Source of the DNA: Adiantum capillus-veneris | Lineage: Eukaryota; Streptophyta; Polypodiopsida; Polypodiales; Pteridaceae | Assembly (NCBI GenBank): GCA_014529385.2 | Contig: CM043952.1 | Coordinates: forward strand, 158,563,557 to 158,627,556 | Reading direction: 5' to 3' | Length of the DNA stretch: 64,000 bases | Shown here: one piece after another, positions 35,043-47,639 of the stretch | Position numbering within the stretch: the stretch's first letter is position 1 | How the letters are laid out: every line of letters begins with the position of its first letter | The notes under the pieces: generated by a model | What the model saw: the letters and a program-made list of their open reading frames with translations, nothing else | What the model was told of the DNA's origin: nothing | The model's database searches: none | Translations under genes and position numbers: made by a program

Positions 35043-35912
35043 CTAAGCACAAACTTGCAAAAAGTGGGGTGGCCTCTCCTTAGGAACGCCCTCTTGCAAA
35101 TGCTTCTCTTGATGGCGATCATGGATGTGGCCTAATTTATCATCATGCACATGAGCCATCTGCCCATGATGTGATTCATAGGACACATGGCTCATGTCAA
35201 CAGGCAGACTTGCATGTCCATCATCATTTTTATGATGTGCATGACCATCATTGTTATCATGCCTTGATGACAGCGCATCATCCAAAACAAAATCTATATC
35301 AGCATCCCTAGAAGTTGTTTCCACGTCTTCTGCTTGCAGTTCACACTTTTGGCAATTAGTACCACTAGCAACCATTCCTCTGATGGCATCGACGCCCTCC
35401 TTCACCGAATTAGCTGCTTGGCAATGGCTATTTTGCCTAGGACCATCGCTGCCATCGTTGCTTAAGTCCGGGTCTGGCTCTAGCTCCAGCTCCAGCTCCT
35501 TCTCCTTCCTTGACTTCAAGCCCACATCAAGTTCCTTATAAGTAATGCCTTGTTTGTGAAGAAATACCCCTTCATTGGCTGTTGTTGTTGTAACCTCTTC
35601 TTCCTCGTCCGCTTCTTCTTCATCATCATCATCCTCCTTTATCCCCATGCTTTCATTGAAGTCCCACTCACTAATTATGTGGTGCTCACTCACTAATTTG
35701 GGTTTGCTACTTCTTGATGTGCTTTTCTGTGAGGATGTACTTGGTCCCCAGCTCAGCATCGCTACAATGAAAATAGCTGTGGAGAGTAGAAGGGGAGTGA
35801 AGTATAAAAGAAGGCGGTGCACTGAGGGCATGAAGAATAGAGAGAACCCACATAGGGTGATAGGGTATTTCTTCACAAAATTCAAGGTTGCATGGAGGCT
35901 AGGTGATGCCAT
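35043..35912 (-). CDS. Membrane-anchored acidic, His-rich plant protein (unknown function)
   Basis: The only long, intact, non-repeat ORF in the window (289 codons). Residues 17-53 are strongly hydrophobic (YPITLCGFSLFFMPSVHRLL, LLSTAIFIVAML) and look like one or two membrane segments. An acidic run spans about 93-106 and an E/L/D-rich stretch 136-150. A His-rich tail at about 218-271 (GHAHHKNDDGHA, ESHHGQMAHVHDD) could bind metal. The layout recalls plant proteins filed with 'cardiomyopathy-associated' names (hydrophobic N-terminus, then long acidic tail), but this one is shorter; the link is tentative. The start was chosen as the first ATG before the hydrophobic block. A GT/GA/GC microsatellite lies just upstream (35921-36002), probably in the 5' leader. 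Long open frames on the plus strand here are antisense. Alternative: first exon of a longer gene. Confidence 0.6.
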   Translation of the reverse strand: MASPSLHATLNFVKKYPITLCGFSLFFMPSVHRLLLYFTPLLLSTAIFIVAMLSWGPSTSSQKSTSRSSKPKLVSEHHIISEWDFNESMGIKEDDDDEEEADEEEEVTTTTANEGVFLHKQGITYKELDVGLKSRKEKELELELEPDPDLSNDGSDGPRQNSHCQAANSVKEGVDAIRGMVASGTNCQKCELQAEDVETTSRDADIDFVLDDALSSRHDNNDGHAHHKNDDGHASLPVDMSHVSYESHHGQMAHVHDDKLGHIHDRHQEKHLQEGVPKERPPHFLQVCA

Positions 35913-35920
35913 CTGTGTGA

Positions 35921-35971
<51 letters not shown>

Positions 35972-36002
35972 TGTGTGTGTGTGTGTGCGCGCGCGCGCGC
36001 TC
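35921..36002. repeat. GT/GA/GT/GC compound microsatellite upstream of the host gene
   Basis: GT units, then GA, then GT, then GC. It lies 9-90 bp upstream of the start codon of the minus-strand gene, so it probably falls in its leader or promoter. On the gene's sense strand it reads as CA/CT, like pyrimidine-rich plant leaders. Confidence 0.93.
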
Positions 36003-36119
36003 TCAAAGGTTTTTGCAATTCACCTTAGGAGAGAGGTGGGCAGGAGGAGGAGCAAGAAGTGACCTGGTAGGAGAGGCAAGGCAAGCGCTCAAATTTAAAG
36101 GCATCCAAAAAGTCTGAGA

Positions 36120-37605
36120 GGATCATACTTTCGATTGGAAAAGAAAATGGTTTTTGTCAAAATAAGCAGATAACTTTATGGTGCTCCAACCAAGGGCATC
36201 TCGCGTCCCCATCTTGCCTACAGGGCCCCCCCCCCCTCAAAGGAAAAAGAGAAAAGCTAGGAGCTCGTGTGGGTAAAGGTGGTCCTTTGAAAAGATTATT
36301 TCATCTAAGCTTTACCCCATCTCATGGACATTAGGATACAACTTTGATAAGAATAACCCCCTTATCTTGAACCTTGGAGCAAAATAAAAATTTAGAAAAT
36401 GTATTTCATACACCTTAGGACATGCAAGGTAAGCCAAATATATATTGGTAGTACATCAAACATTACCTCCTATCATCATGAGCCTCGACTAATAAATTTA
36501 GAATACAATAATATAAAAGCCGTAGCCTAGTACCACTCCTTCCCCCTTATCCTCACCCTCACCATGAAATTTGGGATTAAAATATTCAAAACAAAGAAAA
36601 TACATGAGGCTTGGATTCAAATTTTAAAACAAAATCAAAGATCCCAGGACCGCCTATCACGTGTTGCAAATTGTAAAGAGCACAACTTTGCCTTCTCTAC
36701 AAGCACCCTTTTTCCTTTAAAATGCTTATGCAAGCTTTTTCTCTCGGGTCAGCAAAAAAGGTCATCTTTAAGGTGACCCTTCAAACCTCCGCACATAGAA
36801 ATCCTTGTCTTTTTGCAAAGGTTGATTGCTATGCACTATGAACAATCTATCCTTGCAATGTGAAAACGATCGTCCTTTTGCAATAGTCATTGGTGCAACA
36901 TGGAAAAATTACTGTCCATTTACCCCAAGTAGTGGAGTATATGATTGTGTGTTCTTCAAATCCATCCACCATCACTTGATCCTTTATTGCCATATGTCTA
37001 TGAGGCTTTGGGTGTATTCTTAATATGACAATCCCTTGAGAATCCCTCCATCCACTCACTTGCCAAATCTCCCTTCAAGTGGCATCATCCCACAATTCAT
37101 GGTATCATCGGGGTTTGGAGGATTTCCTTTGTGGGAATGCAAACCACTCATTGCTACTTGTTTCTAGGCATCATTCCACTCAGCTCTTGAGGGCAATGTA
37201 TTTTGGTCGAGTGCTGAATCTTTTCCGTTAAACTTGGGAAACCCACTACAAAAATTTCCGAGGAAAATTAATTATGTCTATTGATGTTTATTCACAGATC
37301 TTGTAGGTTTTCCTACATTCTTATTTAAAAGATATATTAGAATTTGTGCGTGCTAAGCCTAGATCTTTTTGGGAACTATTTTGGTCCCCACTTAGGTCCT
37401 GCATGTATGTACACATTTACATTCACTTTTGGATAAGTTGAAAAGCTTACACAAGTCCTCACTTTATCTCAAGTTGTAACAAGTGATGAATCACGAGGCC
37501 TTCCATTGCTTGTGTTAAAGGTGTATCAAGAGGCAACATGCTTCAACATTATGGTGGGTGCTTAGTCTTCGTTCCAAAAGTAGAGAGGACCAAAAATTAG
37601 AGGGT
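36120..37605. other. Gene-free stretch, nothing recognised
   Basis: No conserved coding motif or element end was seen. It contains a C11 tract at 36226-36236. The last five bases before 37611 (GACAA) are the target duplication of the next element. Confidence 0.5.
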
Positions 37606-37610
37606 GACAA

Positions 37611-38474
37611 TGTAATGGAAATGGCCTATGAACTTTGAGAGTAGAGAAATTAGGAAATTAGATAAAGCACTTTTGTGAGACTACTTTGTGAGCATAGCCG
37701 GTGAACTTAATAGATGGTAGCAACATAAACATGGTACTTAGTTAACTTGGCATGAACAATACTTTTGCAAGAGAGAGAGAGTTTAGAGAACATGACAACA
37801 GTTGAGGTCCGGATTCATACGGAGCCGGTTCCCCCTCCAATAGGCATTTGTATTATAGTTTCTCCCATCAAGAGAGACTTGGTACAATACAATCTTTGTG
37901 TTCCTTGTGACCTAGGTGATGCAATGAAGATGGAAAGCTTCATGCATCACAAGCATAACATAAAATCTGTAGAAAGCATTAACTATCCCAAGCCTCAGTC
38001 CCAAGACCTCAAACACCTTCGAAGGTGGAGAGAGCTAGCAGGGAATGAGGGTAGGGAAGAGGAAGAAGAAACATTTCATAGGAGAAAGAATTAGTTCCTC
38101 ACTTATCATCACTGTTCTTGCTAGCATACATAATAGTATAGTAATGAAGATAGAGAAGATGACAAGCTTAAGCATTGAAGCATGGCTCTTGGTTGGATTT
38201 GCATTCCATAGCCAAGCATGTTGGTGTAGGCTCTTGATTCTCACAAGCTTGGAGAAGGAGGTGGAGTTCCTCAACTTTCACCAAGTGAGAATGAATCCAC
38301 AAAATGAGTGTGTGAGTGGTATATACCCCCTAGCACCCCCCTTGCTTGCTTGGGGCGAGTTGTAACTTTTCCACATGCTGCAAGCTCATTGGACCCCTCT
38401 TTCTCTAGCCAATCACATGCTGCATGCATTCAAGTACATGGGTAGTCTTTTGACAAGTGTCCTCCTTACCCCTT

Positions 38475-38523
<49 letters not shown>

Positions 38524-39312
38524 TTGAAAATATCTAGATATTTGTTGGATGAAACTAGAAGCTCATTGGACCCCTCTTTAGCCCAACCAATAGCATTCAA
38601 GCACACCATGTGGTTAAGCATAGGGAGAGTCTGACATGTGCCCTTTGAAAAAGGGGTGCCCTTTGGGTGAGTGGAAAGTTAAGTCAAAGATTCCCCTAAC
38701 TTTGGGACTTTCATGCATGAGAAGCTTCTCAAGCACTTTCCTCATTAAGTTTGTAGAGTCTGTTTTTGACTCAAGCACCTTACCCCCCATTAAGTATGAC
38801 AAGCACCTCAAGTACCTTAGTCATCACGCATGACAAGCACCTTAGTCATCAAGCACGCACCCTAGTCATCGAGCACGACAAGCACCTCAAGCTTAGGTCG
38901 GGTTCCCACCTCAAGCTCAGCCCTAGCTTGCCTAAGGTCAAAGGACTTTTAACACTCACCATTGGAGGTCTTTAATGAAGCTAGCCCTAAGGTATTTTAA
39001 GCTGCATTAGATGCACATTGCTCTTTGATAGACTACCTTCTTTTGGACCCTTATTGAGATGTAACCATCTCTCCTCTTGGTCCCTTGCTAAGGTAAGTTT
39101 AGAAGCACTTATTGCACATTGCTCTTTGGTAGACCATCTCCTTTTGGAACCCTATTGAGATGCAACCATCTCTCCTTTTGGTCCCGTGTTGAGATAGGTG
39201 TAGAAGCACATGTCTCTATTCTAACTCTTGTTCCCGTTTATTCTCCCACATTAAATGATCAGTTTAATATGAGAAAATCATTTGGTAAAGTTAGATATTA
39301 TATTTTATGACA
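37611..39312 (-). repeat. 3' LTR (left) of the GACAA-flanked Gypsy element
   Basis: Plus-strand ends TGTAATGG and TTTTATGACA. It contains a GA tract (about 38479-38518) and CAAGCACCT-type short repeats. A purine-rich stretch (minus strand AAGAAAGAGG) lies just inside at about 39315-39330, as expected for a polypurine tract. Confidence 0.93.
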
Positions 39313-42300
39313 TTACCTCTTTCTTGAAATCATAGTCGTCCTCGACTATGAGGTACAGAAGATAAAGCTTAGTCATTAGTCCATGTTACTTAGTGGGTAG
39401 AGGATCCCTTTTTACCCTTCGACATCATTCCAAGATGGATGACTAAACCATTTGGTGCTTGGGAGACATAGCTGCCGCAAGCATGTCTGCTCTTTAGTCC
39501 ATATCATACTTCCAAAGTAGAGTGACAAGTTCTACTTGGTGTTTGAGAGACGCCGTCACCACAAACATAATTCTAAGCATGCATACTACTTAAATTTGTG
39601 CACAATAAAAAGAGAACTAGTCTTATAAGACAAAAACATTTTTTATTTAAAATGTATTTTCATATGCTTACTGTAGTGCAACATTGTAAGAATTGACAAG
39701 GTTCATAGTATCCTTAAGCTAGGTTCCTTGCATCCATTTAGCATCTTTAAAAGGATAATTCTTTAACTTAATAAGATATCATCAGATAATCTTACCGTTT
39801 CTTAATACCTTGTCTTCATGTCATAGGATGGACTCAGATTGAAGTACTTGATCTCCGTATTTTGGAGGGTCTGCAACTATTGCTTCTTTTGATGACACTC
39901 CTTTGTAAGGCTTACATAGGCTCTTATGGAAAACATGGTGCATGAGCCAATGGTTGGGGCAACTTTAATTGATAAGCCATCTCAATGATTGGCTTAAGAA
40001 TTTAAAAAGGAACATAGTATCTTTTTGCTAGATTAGCATAGTACTCTTGGTGGCCCATAGAATTCTTGCTCGTAGTATACCTTAGCCGAGCCTTGAGAAA
40101 CTTCAACAAGACCCAATCATGTTTCTTAAAGGCTAAGGCTCTTCTATGCTTATTAGCAGTAGCCCTTTTTGCTTTTTCTTTGAGATGGATATAACCTCTT
40201 TAATCTTTGGAAAAGATTCTTGTGATTCTCGGCTATATTCATCAGCAGTGAAGATCTTCCCATGTACTTTAAGTAGTAAGGGACTTTTGGATCTTCCTTC
40301 TTTAACCTCAAAAGGTACTTTTCCCATAGAAGTATGAACAATATCATTGTACACATACTCTATAAGAGGTAGGTACTTCTATCATTGAGAACATTGATCT
40401 ACACTCATGACATAGGCTTTTAGCATATCAAGAATCGTTAGATTAGTTATTTCACTTTGGTCATCCGTTTGTGGATGATAGACCAAAAGAGAAATTTAAT
40501 CTACTTCCTAGATTCTCAAAGAGACCCTTCTAGAAATTACTGGTCATTCTAGGATCTTTGTCCAACACTATGGGTGTTGGAAATCCACGATGCTTGAAAA
40601 TTTGAGATCTAAAGAGGGTTGCCATTTGATGTGCCTTAATAGTCTTTTTGACATGCATAGAGTGTGTTTTCTTGTTAAGCATGTCGACTAAAACAATCCA
40701 AGTTGCTTCCCTCGATCAAACCTCAATTTTTGGCATACCACGCATTTTGAAACATACTTTTGTATGTTTATTTTTCATGGTAGAGCAACATAAATACATT
40801 TGAAGAGTAGATTATGGATTCCCTTTTTGCCCCGCATAAGGATAAGTATGGGATTCATACATGACTTTCTTATTGTATGTGTGAGTAACACATAGCCTAT
40901 TGCCGTTTGGAAGATAACCATGCTTCAAGGTGAATGGTTTTTTTTCCTTCCCTAATGTAGTGGCTATAATTACATACTTAAAGTTCCGGTCAGTAGCATA
41001 CTCATCTATCATAAAAGATAGATCATTGTGGGTTGCTATAGACACCACATTTACCCTTGGTCATTGTGAAAGTGCATCAACCACTTGATTGTGCTTGCTA
41101 GCAATGTGAGCAATATGAAATTTAAATTGCAAAATAAAACTTAGCCACCTCATCTTTTTGTTGGAGAGCTTGGTTTGCATCATGAAGTTCTTGAGGCTTT
41201 GCGATCCATTCGTAGGATGAATGGAGTCCCCAAGAGATAGTGTTTCCACGTGTCTAGGGCATATAGAACAGCTAGTAGATTTTTGTCGTATTTGCCCAAT
41301 ACTCACTTATCGGAGTTGAGTCTTTGACTCTCATATGCTATGACATGCCCTTCTTGAAGCAAAACAGCTCCAAGGCAATCAATACAAGCATCACATTGGA
41401 CCTCAAATGGCTTTGAGAGATCTAGTAGTGTAAGAAGAAGTTGAGAGATAAGCTTCTTCTTAATCTTCTCAAAAGCTTCTTGCACCTTTGTAGTCCATGA
41501 ACACTTAACGTTATTTTTTGTTAAGTCATGTAATGGGCCTGCTATTAGCGACTAATTTTCTATAAAGCATCTATAGTATGCACACATACCTACAAAGCTT
41601 CGTACCTCCTGTAGATTCTTTGGATTAGGCCATCCTTTTATTACCTCTAACTTTGTTGGATCCATATAGGTGCCATCTTTAGAGATAATGTGACCTAAAT
41701 ATTGAATCTCTTATAGGAAAAAAATCACTTTTCTTTTGATTAATTACAAGATTATTCTCTCTCACAACTTGAAAGATTACCTGGAGGTGTCGCTTGTACT
41801 CCTCAAGAGAATTTGAGTGGCCTAAAGATTTTTTTTCCGTCATGAGTTTGAATGTGGCTGGAGCATTTGTCAAGCCAAAACTTGTAACTTATCAAATAGA
41901 TCTTCTACGCGCGGCACGGGAAATCTATTATTGTTAGTGATCTTATTTAGTGATTTGTAGTTGACACACATGTGATATGTGTTGTCTTTCTTTTGCACTA
42001 AAAGTAATGGTGAACAAAATGGAGAGGAGCTAGACCTCACCATACCTTTTTCCACCGATGCATGCACTTGCCTCATGATCTCTCTTGTTGAGCTTGTGGA
42101 ACTCGATAAGGAGGCTTGCTGGACGGTGAGCTTTCTGGTAGGAGATCATGGTCATCATCCCTCATTTTAGAGGTAGCTCACTAGGGATGTCATCAATAAA
42201 ACATCTTGGGATCCATTTAGGAAATAAGACAACTCTAATGCCTCTTGATTCCCTTTATTGCAAGGGTATGGTGTTCCCCAACTCATTAGCATCTATGGAC

Positions 42301-44461
42301 GTGCTCTTTCCCTGTAGGTGAAGTAGATTCTCCTTTCAAGGAAATTCATGTTGGAAGCCATGCAGTTAAACCATGGTGCCCCAACGATTAACATTCTCAT
42401 GTTTGAGAGGGGAGATGAAGAAATCCTTTTTGTCCACATAGCTTTGGACATGAAGCCTCAATTTTCCAATTAAGGGAGTAATTGAGAGGTCTTGTCCCTT
42501 GATAGCTCGACCAGATTTCAATGTATCTCCCATCTTGTGGGCTTGTATGCCTAGCTTGGTGGTCAACTCCATGGATATGAAGTTGTGAGTTGAAACAGGG
42601 TCAGGGTCAAACAAAATAAAGGCATCATGCTCTTGCATCTTCCCCCAAGCATAGGAAAGGAGAAATCCTTGGCAATGAGCATCCTCTTTTGGAGCTTCAA
42701 ACATAGAGGCTCTAGGAGTCTCATTGTGGGAAATTCTCTTGGGGCAAGGACAATAACCATGGCCTTGCTCCCCACACTTAAAACAGTTGTGGTCCTTATG
42801 AAAAGATTCTAGCTCTTTAGGAGAGAGTTTATATTTACCTTTGTAAACTCCCTTCTCCTTGGATCGATTGTTGTTGTTGTTGGAATAGCATTGGTAAGAT
42901 TTTGGGCATTGGTTTTCCCCTTGGCACCACTTTTGTCTTTATTTTCCATGGGCTTGAGATTCCATCTAGACCCTTGTTGAAAATTGATGCGCGAAGCAAC
43001 CATGGTGTGGCGGATTACTTTGGTGATAGAACTAGACCGTTGAGAGTTGACATACGCGGCCATCTCTTTGGGTAATCCCACACAGAATTGTTGCTTTTGC
43101 TCGGCAAAGTCTATCTTTTGAAAGATAGTAGCCTTGAGATGTAAATCCCAAAACTTGTCCACATATTTGTGGATAGACTCATGAGAGAGAAGATTTAACC
43201 TTCACCATTTGGTAAGCACTTTGTCCTTTGCATCACTTGCAAGGAATTGCTTCATGATGGAAACTCGTAGAGTTTTCCATGTCTTTGGAGCTTCACCATT
43301 GCCACGAAGGCTAGCCCACCATTGATGAGCAGATTTCTGGAAATGCATAGCTACATGGCGTAGCTTGGAGGACTCCGTGAAGCCCTCGTTTCCAAATGCT
43401 GCGTGCAATTGTTGGATGAAGGCCAATACTTTGTCAGTAGCACCAAAGGTGCCATCATAGGTGAGAAAAGAGATAATCTTTCCTCCCTCTTTAAACTTCT
43501 TTAGCTTTTGTGACCTTCGCTATGCAGGGTAAGATTTGCGATCTCCTCCCCTCTTGTATTCTCTAGGAGAATAACTATTGCTTTTGTCGGAAGAGGAGGA
43601 AGGTGAAAAAGAAGGAGAAGAGGGTGACCTCTTTCTTGCCCTTTTATTCCTTTGTTTCCTCTCTTCATTTACGAAGTGATGAGGAGAAGGACTATGGGTT
43701 AACCGTTCCTCTTGGGAGGAGTTGGCGATCGTTTAGTCCGCCTTCTTCGTGGAGCCACATCTTTAGAGGAATTTAGAGATTCATTGCTTTCTTGATCTTT
43801 GGATTCCTCCTCTCGTATGAGAGAGAGTCTTCTTTTGGGGATCTCATCAAGAGGCCTCCTAAGCTCTCTCTCCTCTTGGAGAGGAAAGGAAATTCCATAA
43901 GCACAAAGTTGTTGAGTAACTTCGTCTTGCAAAGCGGGGTTGCCCATAGCTTGTTGCAGTCTAGTGACAAGATAATTAACAAACATGGGGGCATCATCAT
44001 TAGCACCTTCGTGTGCAAAATAAAAGTTATCAATGTTCATTCTACTCTCTTGGTTATTGTTAGCCATGTTAATTAAACTTATGTGTTTACTTAGTCTATG
44101 CTTTGGCAATTCAAAACGTTCGTTGCTACTCCTCTTAGCCTTTGAAAATAGGCAATTAAGTATCTACACCCACGACTCAAATTGGTTAATTATAGAGAGT
44201 AGTGGAGTGAGTCTAACATAGCGAAGTTGCCGAGGGATAGCTCCTTTCGGACTTTTTATGGTTCAATAATGGTAAAGCCGTAGGCAAGTCTAAAAAGACT
44301 CCATTATTAATACCAAATCTCTTGAGGTGTGCACCATATCCCACATAGTGGGCTCAACAAAACCGATAATAGATGCCAAACCCACTTACCCTAATATAAT
44401 TAACAATATCAACCATTAATAGGCTACTTAAGGACCTCTCTTCTTAAGCAAGAAAAGAGAA

Positions 44462-44480
44462 ACCAAATGCTCTGATACCA
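44462..44480 (-). other. Primer binding site of the GACAA-flanked Gypsy element
   Basis: On the minus strand the LTR end CCATTACA is followed by one base and then TGGTATCAGAGC. An initiator-Met primer is common in several Gypsy lineages as well as in Copia. Confidence 0.88.
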
Positions 44481-44481
44481 A

Positions 44482-45341
44482 TGTAATGGAAATGGCCTAT
44501 GAACTTTGAGAGTAGTGGAATTAGGAAATTAGATAAAGCACTTTTGCGAGACTACTTTGTGAGCATAGCGGGTGAACTTAATTGATGGTAGCAACATAAA
44601 CATGGTACTTAGTTAACTTGGCATGAACAATACTTTTGCAAGAGAGAGAATTTAGAGAACATGACAACAGTTGAGGACCGGATTCAAACGGAGCCAGTCC
44701 CCCCTCCAATAGGAATTTGTATTATAGTTTCTCCCATCAAGAGAGACTTGGTACAATACAATCTTTGTGTTCCTTGTGATCTAGGTGATGCAATGAAGAT
44801 GGAAAGCTTCATGCATCACAAGCATAACATAAACTTTGTATAAAGCATTAACTATCCCAAGCTTCAGCCCGAAGGCCTCAAACACCTTCGAAGGTAGAGA
44901 GAGCTAGAAGGCAATGAGGGTAGGAAAGAGGAAGAAGAAACATTCCATAGGAGAAAGAAATAGTTCCTCACTTATCATCACTGTTCTTGCTAGCATACAT
45001 AATAGCATAGTAATGAAGATGGAGAAAATGGCAAGCTTAAGCATTGAAGCATGGCTCTTGGTTGGATTTTCATTCCATAGCCAAGAGTGTTGGTGTAGGC
45101 TCTTAATTCTCACAAGCTTGGAGAAGGAGGTGGAGTTCCTCAACTTTCACTAAGTGAGAATGAATCCACAAAATGAGTGTGAGAGTGGTGTATACCCCTA
45201 GCACCCCCGTTGCTTTCTTGGGGTGAGTTGTACCTTTTCCACATGTTGCAAGCTCATTGGACCCCTCTCCCTCTAGCCAGTCACATGCTGAATGCAGCCA
45301 AGTACATGGGTAGTCTTTTGACAAGTGTCCTCCTTACCCCT

Positions 45342-45400
<59 letters not shown>

Positions 45401-46220
45401 AAAATATCTAGATATTTGTTGGATGGAACTAGAAGCTCATTGGACCCCTCTTTAGCCCAACCAATAGCATTCAAGCACACCATGTGGTTAAGCATAGGGT
45501 GAGTGGAAAGTTAAGTCAAAGATTCCCCTAACTTTGGGACTTCCATGCATAGGAAGCTTCTCAAGCACCATCCTCATTAAATTTGTAGGGTCTCTTTTTG
45601 ACTCAAGCGCCTTACCCCCCATGTATGGGAAGCTTCTCAAGCACCTTCCTCGTTAAGTTTGTAGGGTCTCTTTTTGACTCAAGCACCTTACCCCCCATTA
45701 AGTATGACAAGCACATCAAGTACCTTAGTCATCACGCATGACAAGCACCTTAGTCATCAAGCACACACCTTAGTCATCAAGCACGACAAGCACCTCAAGC
45801 TTAGGTCGGGTTCCCACCTCAAGCTCAGCCCTAGCTTGCCTAAGGTCAAAGGACTATTAACACTAACCATTGGAGGTCTTTAATGAAGCTAACCCTAAGG
45901 TCTTTTAAGCTCCATTAGATGCACATTTCTCTTTGATAGACTACCTCCTTTTCGACCCTTATTGAGATGTAACCATCTCTCCTCTTGGTCCCCTCCTCAG
46001 GTAAGTCTAGAAGCACTTATTGTACATTGCTCTTTGATAGACCATCTCCTTTTGAACCCCTATTGAGATGCAACCATCTCTCCTTTTGGTCCGGTGTTGA
46101 GATAGGTGTAGAAGCACATGTCTCTATTCTAACTCTTGTTCCCGTTTATTCTCCCACATTAAATGATCAGTTCAATATGAGAAAATCATTTGGTAAAGTT
46201 AGGTATTATATTTTATGATA
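44482..46220 (-). repeat. 5' LTR (right) of the GACAA-flanked Gypsy element
   Basis: 1739 bp, matching the left LTR along its length. The GA tract (about 45343-45397) is longer than in the partner, and a short internal segment around AGCTTCTCAAGCACC is present twice. The initiator-Met primer site abuts it. Confidence 0.93.
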
Positions 46221-46311
46221 GACAAGCTCACAATATTTGCTCACTCTATAAAACGATGTAATGATACTGCATCTATGAAACTATGAACATGGAGCTAGGC
46301 ACTCACACTGC

Positions 46312-46494
46312 ATTAGTTCTTTAAAACTGATAAAGGCAAAACGCTATTGGGATTTGTCTCACATCCGAGTGAGTAGGGCTCTATGTTTACACTCCTCTAT
46401 GGATTAGTTCTTTAGAACTGATAAAGGGAGAAAGCTATCGGGATTCATCACTCAATTGAATGAGGAGGGCTCTCTAATTACACTCATGTATGCA
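46312..46494. repeat. Diverged tandem duplication, period about 91 bp
   Basis: ATTAGTTCTTTA(A/G)AACTGATAAAGG occurs at 46312 and 46403, each followed by a GCTAT(T/C)GGGATT and AGGGCTCT segment. It lies in the host sequence beside the Gypsy element. No gene is recognised between 46226 and 47640. Confidence 0.8.
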
Positions 46495-47019
46495 ACAAAA
46501 AAGGAGTGTAAATATAGTCCTTTTAGGTAAAGTTGCATGGGTTTTAATGGATGGTTATAATATGTAATCTCACAAAACTTGCAGGGAAGCATCCAGGCAT
46601 GTCCGCTAAAGTGATTGGTCCCCAACTTTTGAGGTTTGTATCATTTTTCCTTGGCTAGGATCAAAATGAACGTTCGGAGACATGTTTCATGAGAATTTAG
46701 GGTTTTTAGGTCTTAAGGTGTTCAAATTTGCCCGAATTTTAGGATGCTATGGCTTTGAAGATCTTGGCTCGCTGAGTATTCTGACCAAATCTTTTTGAAT
46801 TTGGAGCATTTTTACTCCCTCTACCAGCCTTGGACATTTTGCAAAAAGCTCGGCTTGACTTTGATTTGTGTGCTTTAATTGGTGTTTTGTGTTGTATCTC
46901 TCACATGAACTTGCCAAGGGAGGTAAGTGGACCATATCTATTGTATCTGGTACAAAAATGTAGCCATGAGTGCCCGTAGCAAGCAAAAATCCATCTCGTG
47001 CTCTAGGTCACTAGAAAGC

Positions 47020-47022
<3 letters not shown>

Positions 47023-47074
<52 letters not shown>
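47023..47074. repeat. CT microsatellite
   Basis: About 26 CT units in otherwise unrecognised sequence. Confidence 0.95.
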
Positions 47075-47077
<3 letters not shown>

Positions 47078-47639
47078 GCAAATGAGGCCTATTTTGGCTA
47101 TATGAATCCAACTTACCCAAAACCTCAAGTGCACTCTTGCTTCCTTTGCCTTGATTTCTCATGGTGTATCACCTACGGCTCAAACAACTTGTTATTTGGA
47201 CATACGGTCATTGATTTCCCTTGATTCTGCGAATTTGACCATCCGCAAGTTGGTAACAAAACTGATTTGCACCAATTCTTTTGAAACTTGATATGCTTGA
47301 AGTTCTTGCTTTCCTGATCCGGTGTTTGCTTTCAAAAATCAATTTCAGCTCTCTTGGTAATTTTATTAATTTTTTATCCTTATAGCTATAATCAAAGAAA
47401 ATTATTGAAATTTATTAATATTAGGTCAAAAATCAGCCAAAATTATTCTTCACATGCATATATACATACTCTCACTCTAGGCATCATGATTGTCAAAATT
47501 TTGTCAATATGGCTCATTGTTATGCTTGATAAGAGATAAAACCATATAAAAAACAAATAAAATAAAATAAAAAAGCCAAAAAACACACTTTATACACTAT
47601 ACACATGAATTTTCATCATCTTGCAATAGGCTGCTACTT

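Larger units (their letters stand above)
37611..46220 (-). mobile_element. Structurally complete Ty3/Gypsy element with 1.7-kb LTRs (fossil)
   Basis: LTRs at 37611-39312 and 44482-46220 in the same orientation, flanked by the 5-bp target duplication GACAA (37606-37610 and 46221-46225). Just inside the right LTR, the minus strand reads TTGGTATCAGAGC, an initiator-Met primer site. Parts from right to left: gag start (about 43.7-44.1 kb); gag (42.8-43.4 kb); zinc knuckle (CFKCGEQGHGYCPC) near 42.75 kb; protease (about 42.37-42.7 kb); RT (41.68-42.08 kb, HMCVNYKSLNKITNNNRFPV); RNase H (41.06-41.49 kb, PFEVQCDACIDCLGAVLLQE); integrase remains (about 40.1-41.0 kb). It is broken, with many breaks. 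LTRs differ by about 5% over the first 400 bp by eye, so it is younger than the Copia insertion at 9-13 kb. Confidence 0.95.

Noticed and set aside
35575-36117. 180-codon plus-strand open frame
   Set aside because: It is antisense to the intact minus-strand gene and runs through its Asp/Glu codons and the upstream microsatellite.
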